Assembly: GCA_019055375.1 (NCBI GenBank)
Contig: JAHQIW010004453.1
Span: 1 to 64,000, forward strand
Source of the DNA: Parelaphostrongylus tenuis
Lineage: Eukaryota > Nematoda > Chromadorea > Rhabditida > Metastrongylidae
Length of the DNA stretch: 64,000 nucleotides
Direction: 5' to 3'
Each line of letters opens with the position of its first letter. Position 1 is the stretch's first letter. The notes under the pieces are model-generated. The model saw only the letters and a program-made list of their open reading frames with translations. It did not search any database and was not told the origin of the DNA. The position numbers and the translations under genes were made by a program. This document shows positions 60,301 through 64,000 of this stretch, one piece after another.

Positions 60301-62586
60301 GTTAGAACTCAAGTATAAAGCAACGATGCTACTTGACCAACAACGTCTGATAGGGAAGGGCTACCGAATGCACAATCCTCGAATTGTTCCCAAGGTTTCG
60401 TGCCGAGGAATCGACATGTCAAATTATGAAGTCGTAGCTACCTACTAAAGGTTGAACAACTGCCGTGCAAATAAAATCGTGTTTCACACGCGGCTCGCGT
60501 TATAGCGCGTATTTACATTACATATCAGAATTTTTTCCGTTTTGTAGAGATTCCCAAGTTTTCTGTATCGCAATTGTAAAAAGAACTTTCTTCTATTGTT
60601 CTATTAGCATAAGTTTTCATTTTCATCTTATGCTGTCAATTTTAGCCACCAATAACCCTAAGCCTATGCAGCCTAAACCTATGCACGAAAAGCATATGAA
60701 CGGGCTGGAGAATTCTTGGATGTCAGAGTTATAAGTTTCATCCAGCGCATTGACAAGGTTTTTCAGAAAATAAACAAGGTTTTGGAAGCGGCGAGATTTA
60801 CGTTATCGAAAGATTACCAGTATAGATTAAAAGCTCAGTCTAGCGGAATTAGCGCCAAACAGGCCGAGTGAATCCAATTTTATTTTCGTTGTTACAATGC
60901 AGTAATAAACTTTTCCAAGAACCAAGCACAGTATCGCAATTTTTGAGATCTAAGTTATCAAATTATTATCGAGTCTGAGGAAAAATCGGCAAAGCTCTTG
61001 TCCTCAAGAGGCACACCAATGGGCCCAGATAACGGAAAAGAATTGGAAAAAATGGCGATGTTCTTGAAGAGATTTGATGAAAGTCGATTTCTAAGACTTA
61101 AACAATTTTTTTTTTGATAGTCTTAGTGCAAAATCTATCAAAGTTCTAGAAGATTCCGTATGTTTAATGAATAGTTGAGCCAATAGGATAGTCTCCTCTA
61201 AACATCATTTCAACACACCAATTAATTCAGAAGTGAAGAGTTATCATCGGCGTTCGGGGTGTTATGTCTCAGATCGTTATTGAAGTCAGGTGTAACTTTA
61301 CTAATTGAGATAAAAACCATTAGAGCCAACACATCTTCCTTGAAATTCTGAAGATGTGGTAGCTACTAGCGACCTGTAAGCTCTAACAATTTTTCATGAG
61401 AATTTATCAGATCTAAATGATGTGGGATATTTTGCATCAAAGCGCAATAACGACATCATCCGGGATGGTACTGGCAGCTAGGGTGGAACCTTACAACAAG
61501 TAAATGTTTAATCTTTGTGCAATGAATTTTGTCATATACTTCTGGGCTTAGCTAGCACAAGGAAGCAAGACATAAGAAAAATGAACGAGTATGGAATTCA
61601 TAAAGTTGTAGAAAAAAGGATCCAGAAAAAAATCAGCGAACTAAAATCAAACAGAACATGATACCTTTTTCTGGTTGACAAATATGATTATAGGTGGCTC
61701 GAAATGCTCTTCCAATACTTCAACCAACTTCTTCTTCTTCTTATCCTCCGATAACATATATACAATCTATAGAACGTGTATTTTATCCACAAATAGTGAG
61801 CGTAGCAAACTCAATCCCACTACAAAGTAATGAAAAAATTTCAAAAAGTAGGTACTTGTTCAACCCTCTCTGTTGGTCTACCGGCCGAACCAATATGTAC
61901 TACAGCAGGGCGCCGTAGATACGCTCGAGCCAACCGCTCTATCGCTGGTGACATGGTTGCAGTAAACATTACTGTCTAAATACGAGCTATTATTTTGAGA
62001 AAAACTGAAAAGTCATGTAAAATACTGTAGTCATCGTCTGGTAGCTAATCTCTATGCATGACATTCAATCTAAAAGTTAAGATGACCACCTGTCTATACT
62101 TTTCCCGAGTAGCGAAGTTATTCATCAAAGCTTCTTCATGTTCAATGTCATCAGTATCAGGTTTTTGATTTGAAACCGGCAGATAGCTGAGGACCTGCAT
62201 ACTAGGACCGTTACGATAATTGATCCGAGTATAGGTGCGTTACAATACTTTCAATTCAAAGAAGAGAACACCGGGATTTTAGGGAATTAGAAACATTACA
62301 GGCAACACAGTTCTCAGTAACGAAGTTAAATTTACCATTAATCCTTCATAATAGTAAATTACGTAGTAAATCAGCTAGTGAAATAGTGTAGTAAATATGG
62401 CAAGAGCATAGCTGAAAATTTTATCTAGTCAGCCATTGAATGTGCAAACACCTTCTGAACTTCTGGTTCGAAACCCATATCAAGCATCCGATCAGCTTCG
62501 TCTAGAATAACGTAAGAGCACTGGTTGAGCAGAAGATACCGATTCTCCAAAACATCAAGAAGACGTCCTGGTGTAGCAATGACAAC
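43857..62586 (-). CDS. ddx-23: Spliceosomal DEAD-box helicase DDX23/PRP28 homologue, 3' part (7 exons)
   Basis: PRP28/DDX23 is the U5-associated RNA helicase that swaps U1 for U6 at the 5' splice site in the nucleus (family knowledge). Seven exons keep phase and encode the last 299 residues: TPGR (Ib), DEAD (II), TAT (III), [11 protein letters not shown] (IV), [21 protein letters not shown] (V) and HRIGRTGRAGKHG (VI). The C-terminus, [20 protein letters not shown] then TKKR-DET-F, is specific to DDX23/PRP28 rather than other DEAD-box proteins. The N-terminal part, with the Q motif and motif I, is not present between 62,587 and 64,000, so the gene continues outside. Introns are 257, 114, 89, 1,625, 112 and 15,633 nt. 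An AATAAA lies 73 nt past the stop. Confidence 0.95.
44466..44536 (-). repeat. tRNA-like SINE head, minus strand, 0.4 kb upstream of the ddx-23 last exon
   Basis: On the minus strand: GCCTCGGTGGTGTAGTGTAT, then GAGTGAAACGCGAGTTCAAC, then TCTCACCTGTGATGG. Cloverleaf-like, with A and B boxes. Inverted relative to the copy at 44,683. Confidence 0.6.
44683..44790 (+). repeat. tRNA-like SINE with tail, inverted partner of 44,466
   Basis: TCGTGCAGTGGTAAG, then GGTGAAATTTGGGTTCAACT, CCCGCCTGGGATTGAACG, and the tail TTTTGAATACCACTCTGCAT. The tail is the one seen in the 55.7-58.0 kb array. Confidence 0.6.
46395..46505. repeat. (TA)n/TATACA microsatellite, ddx-23 intron
   Basis: Pure TA followed by GTATATACGCATATAC-like sequence. 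Confidence 0.9.
48440..48645. repeat. TATACA microsatellite, ddx-23 intron
   Basis: Degenerate TATACATATG repeats over 200 nt. Confidence 0.85.
49435..49630. repeat. (TA)n microsatellite, ddx-23 intron
   Basis: Pure TA core followed by TATAAACATATA-like sequence. A related tract is at 49,795-49,885. Confidence 0.9.
50010..50600 (-). mobile_element. Mariner transposase C-terminal remnant
   Basis: Minus-strand frames give YWLPRGENQ, a degenerate catalytic region, then [20 protein letters not shown] and [10 protein letters not shown], the usual mariner C-terminal order. Several frameshifts are present. It abuts the inverted-repeat element at 50,604. Confidence 0.75.
50604..51080. mobile_element. 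Mariner-derived MITE with long terminal inverted repeats
   Basis: The ends are inverted copies of TTAGGTCGTTCCATAAGTTT, and the similarity extends inward about 130 nt on each side. The interior keeps an N-terminal transposase scrap ([15 protein letters not shown]) and an inverted piece of the same region, so the element is fold-back in structure. Confidence 0.75.
51210..51345. repeat. (TA)n/TACATA microsatellite, ddx-23 intron
   Basis: TATACATATGCATATA leading into about 35 nt of pure TA. It lies 130 nt after the MITE end. Confidence 0.9.
52850..53330 (+). mobile_element. Mariner transposase remnant (catalytic to C-terminal region)
   Basis: Plus-strand frames give [20 protein letters not shown] (the D-N-A-R-P-H block with its aspartate changed) and [20 protein letters not shown] then [11 protein letters not shown]. 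This is mariner order with decayed catalytic residues and frameshifts. Confidence 0.7.
53525..54000 (+). repeat. Three-copy tandem repeat, period about 170 bp
   Basis: Anchors at about 53,538 (GAAGTAGGGAACTTC), 53,706 (GAAGTGGTAAACGTC) and 53,877 (GAAATGGGGAAACTC) are followed each time by ACAGCGT-like, TACCGT, CTACCGTAT and AGTGACCAATAAAT-GAGA landmarks. Moderately diverged. Confidence 0.65.
54212..54726 (+). CDS. Candidate unrecognised ORF pair antisense in the ddx-23 last intron
   Basis: Two open frames overlap by 4 nt on the plus strand. The first (54,212-54,490, 92 codons) is acidic then Ser-rich: [43 protein letters not shown]. The second (54,487-54,726) reads [20 protein letters not shown] and ends [18 protein letters not shown]. 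An upstream in-frame run at 54,187 ([10 protein letters not shown]) ends in a stop 8 nt past the next ATG, suggesting a frameshift. The composition is unlike neighbouring microsatellite ORFs. No family recognised; it could be a decaying nested gene. Confidence 0.25.
55892..55962 (+). repeat. tRNA-like module in the array, a
   Basis: Acceptor GGCCCCG/TGGGGCC, A box TGGTGCAACGG and B box GGGTTCATTTCCC. Stems are well preserved, but the anticodon region is not a proper stem-loop. Confidence 0.6.
56128..56204 (+). repeat. tRNA-like module in the array, b
   Basis: GCCTCGGTGGTGCAGAGGTA, then GGAGCAACGCGGGTTTAACT, ending GCCTGAGGTC, which pairs with the start. Has an expanded segment before the 3' strand. 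Confidence 0.6.
56625..56685 (+). repeat. tRNA-like module in the array, c (A box lost)
   Basis: Retains CGCCTCCGGTGAGCGTGCAA and CGCGGGTTCATTTCCCACGG, but the 5' half is shortened. Confidence 0.5.
57124..57197 (+). repeat. tRNA-like module in the array, d
   Basis: GTGACCTTGGAGATACAGAG, then GTCTCCGGTATGGGTGAAAC, then GCGGGTTCAACTCCCGC, a perfect T-arm with the canonical TTCAA loop start. Confidence 0.6.
57670..57755 (+). repeat. tRNA-like module in the array, e (degenerate)
   Basis: ATCTCGGTAGTGAATGCCAG, CACGTCCTCAAG and CTGGAGTCGAACGCC follow the same layout, then the tail ACTACTCAGCATTCTTGA. B box mutated. Confidence 0.4.
58838..59180. repeat. Imperfect palindrome, arms about 150 bp, loop about 40 nt
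   Basis: The left arm 58,838-58,990 pairs with 59,028-59,180. Matching landmarks are GGACCGTG, TTTAACC-CAGCGTG, ACATTGAATGTATTGTTG, TCAATTGTGTTATTGTTGT and ATTTTCCTA. It resembles a MITE or fold-back element, about 0.5 kb from the nearest ddx-23 exon. Confidence 0.65.
59687..59773 (-). CDS. ddx-23: ddx-23 exon, motif VI start
   Basis: Encodes (G)[20 protein letters not shown] and YTHRIGRT plus the first base of the next Gly codon. The donor is GTACTA. The downstream intron is 15,633 nt and interrupts the motif VI region. Confidence 0.95.
59886..60039 (-). CDS. ddx-23: ddx-23 exon, motif V
   Basis: Encodes [40 protein letters not shown] and [11 protein letters not shown]. It ends after the first base of the Gly codon that precedes ID (phase 1 donor GTAATT). 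Confidence 0.95.
61665..61766 (-). CDS. ddx-23: ddx-23 exon, motif IV
   Basis: Encodes [20 protein letters not shown], then [14 protein letters not shown]. This begins the second RecA-like domain. The acceptor is TTCTATAG and the donor is GTATCA. Confidence 0.95.
61856..61975 (-). CDS. ddx-23: ddx-23 exon, motif III
   Basis: Encodes [20 protein letters not shown] and [20 protein letters not shown]. Motif III is TAT, the usual PRP28 form. The acceptor is GTATTTAG and the donor is GTACCT. Confidence 0.95.
62090..62194 (-). CDS. ddx-23: ddx-23 exon, linker before motif III
   Basis: Encodes [20 protein letters not shown] and [15 protein letters not shown]. The acceptor is AGTATGCAG and the donor is GTGGTC, phase 0. 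Confidence 0.93.
62452..62586 (-). CDS. ddx-23: ddx-23 exon, motifs Ib and II (DEAD)
   Basis: Encodes [20 protein letters not shown] and [20 protein letters not shown], ending VQK. The acceptor is TTTTAG and the donor is GTGTTT, phase 0. First recognisable exon in the window; the preceding exon is not visible in the next 1.4 kb. Confidence 0.95.
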
Positions 62587-64000
62587 CTAAAAAATGGTTT
62601 GACCTTTAATGGAATGTACGCGCCACTTGTCTGTCATGTGTGCTGCTATAAAAAATTACTTCTCTGGTCCACTAAGCATCAAATTCGTTCAGTGAAATTT
62701 CGTGAATAAATTGATCTTAGCATCATATTTTCGATGCACGAACAAGATAACCTTTGCTCTTACCACCCAAAATTTCCTCAAAGTAATGGACATTAGTTCT
62801 AAAAAAACCCTTTATTGAAAAGTCCATTGCACTTCGTGCTGAATAGGTCAAGCAAAGTGATAAGTTCACCACAGAATCTTCAACTACGGTCAGTTTAGTC
62901 TGACATGCGGGCTGAAAATTCCCAATTAAGCCATTCAAAGCAGAATAAAGGGCAACTGACGGCCCTACAAACTTGAAAAAAAAGATAGTAACAGCGAATT
63001 TACAAGACAAAACTCGTTATGATGATGTCCGCAGGGCATAGGTCAACCCCTTTTCGACAAATTGAGAGTGCTGGTTATCAAAGGAGTACATAGGAGATCT
63101 ACTATGAGTGTGCGCAGACTCTGAATCATTTTAAATGTATCTACGTGAATTCAGATTAATCAAGAGTTAATCTCAGACAGCCAGGTAGTAGATCAAATTG
63201 TTCGAGTGTTAGAGAATCGGCACATTGTGACTGTGACAACACAAAATGTCAATCCTCTATCGGAATTAGATGAAAGTGCGAGGATTAAGTAAGGATCATT
63301 AAAGTGGAATTATAAACTGTAGGTTGCAAGAAAAGACTAGTTTGTTGAGGAAAGAAAGATCTACAATACAGCTAAGTTTTCATAGTTCAATTAATAATTA
63401 ATTTCAGTGCCGAAGTTATTGGAAAGTCCATCTCTAAAACCAAAACGAAGTAATTGGGAAAACAAGATAAGGGCTCAAATTGTTTGAAAAGAACTCCAAA
63501 ATTGTGATAAACGCACCTTTCAAGTCCTCTACGAATATTAAAGTGTTGCTGAGTACTTCATTTATGTGGCGCCATTCGTTTTACATATGACATTTAGCTA
63601 TTTGAATTCACTTTTTGGATTGTAATTAACAGAAAAACGCCTCACTTAGATGTTCAAAAGCAATTGCATTGTAGGAAATCTTACATCAAGTTCCATAAAG
63701 GATTTTGAATAGCACGAATTAAACTCCAAATGTGTTTTTGGCACTTGAAACTCAAACCGAAAATAAGGGCTCCTTTCTCACTCTTCTCCATTGTGACAAT
63801 ACTACTGGCTTATACAAAGCGCTCCTTATTTTCCATACGCACGTATAGCCATTGTTAGCCTACGCTGTTCCCATTCACTGTCCTCTTCAACTGCATTTTC
63901 TTCTGATTAGTGCAGATATTTTAGTGGAAACGATGTCAGTAAAGAACACCTGCCACACTTCCTTGTCACTTTGAAAAATATTATCAATGACAATTTTTTG
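62587..64000. other. Upstream ddx-23 intron, no exon recognised
   Basis: I looked on the minus strand for the block preceding TPGR (GG-x-x-RE-x-Q type) and found none. The minus frame at 62,723-63,010 has no helicase similarity. Confidence 0.55.

Noticed and set aside
62723..63010. Upstream helicase exon of ddx-23
   Set aside because: The frame lacks any motif expected before TPGR and contains repeat-like hydrophobic sequence.

Overview
The window looks like nuclear DNA of a nematode. It is AT-rich, with a few clearly conserved multi-exon genes, introns from 65 nt to more than 15 kb, dense (TA)n-type microsatellites, RTE-type LINE remnants, Tc1/mariner remnants and many tRNA-derived repeats. 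The two genes I recognise with confidence read best as MDT-15 (Mediator subunit 15) and DDX-23/PRP28 (spliceosomal DEAD-box helicase). The style of the RTE fragments and dispersed repeats suggests a clade V strongylid or hookworm-like worm; that placement is inference.

Layout. Positions 1-26,294 hold no complete gene I can name. This part carries an RTE fragment (3.4-4.2 kb), two fold-back elements (about 2.0-2.4 and 10.3-10.5 kb), a decayed mariner (7.6-8.2 kb), a dispersed repeat family (9.05 and 21.6 kb) and isolated candidate exons. The best of these are a signal-peptide exon at 13,935-14,023(+), a cysteine-rich exon pair joined by a 67-nt intron at 19,634-19,830(+), and a cysteine-rich ORF at 14,373-14,558(-).

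Positions 26,295-43,423 (minus strand) are one gene, the MED15/MDT-15 homologue. I reconstruct 16 exons and about 738 residues: KIX domain, Gln/Pro-rich linker, conserved helical block and C-terminal RWD-like domain. Its introns carry another RTE fragment, two tRNA-like elements each enclosed by a 13-bp inverted repeat, and microsatellites.

Positions 43,857 to at least 62,586 (minus strand) are the 3' portion of a DDX23/PRP28 homologue. Seven exons encode 299 residues, from the TPGR motif to the stop; the 5' part lies beyond the window. Its last intron is 15.6 kb and splits the glycine codon that follows the HRIGRT motif. That intron holds the most unusual sequence here: an inverted pair of tRNA-like elements beside the last exon, a mariner block, a 170-bp tandem repeat, a pair of unrecognised sense ORFs, and a 2.3-kb tandem array (55.69-57.98 kb) in which about 128-bp units alternate with longer units carrying a tRNA-like head. 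A 340-bp palindrome lies next to the array.

ddx-23 and mdt-15 lie head to tail on the same strand, with 433 nt between stop and start. An AATAAA signal and a TTTCAG acceptor are correctly placed between them, so they may be a trans-spliced operon linking pre-mRNA splicing with Mediator-dependent transcription. Exon positions come from reading frame continuity, splice consensus and remembered family conservation, not from transcripts or searches.
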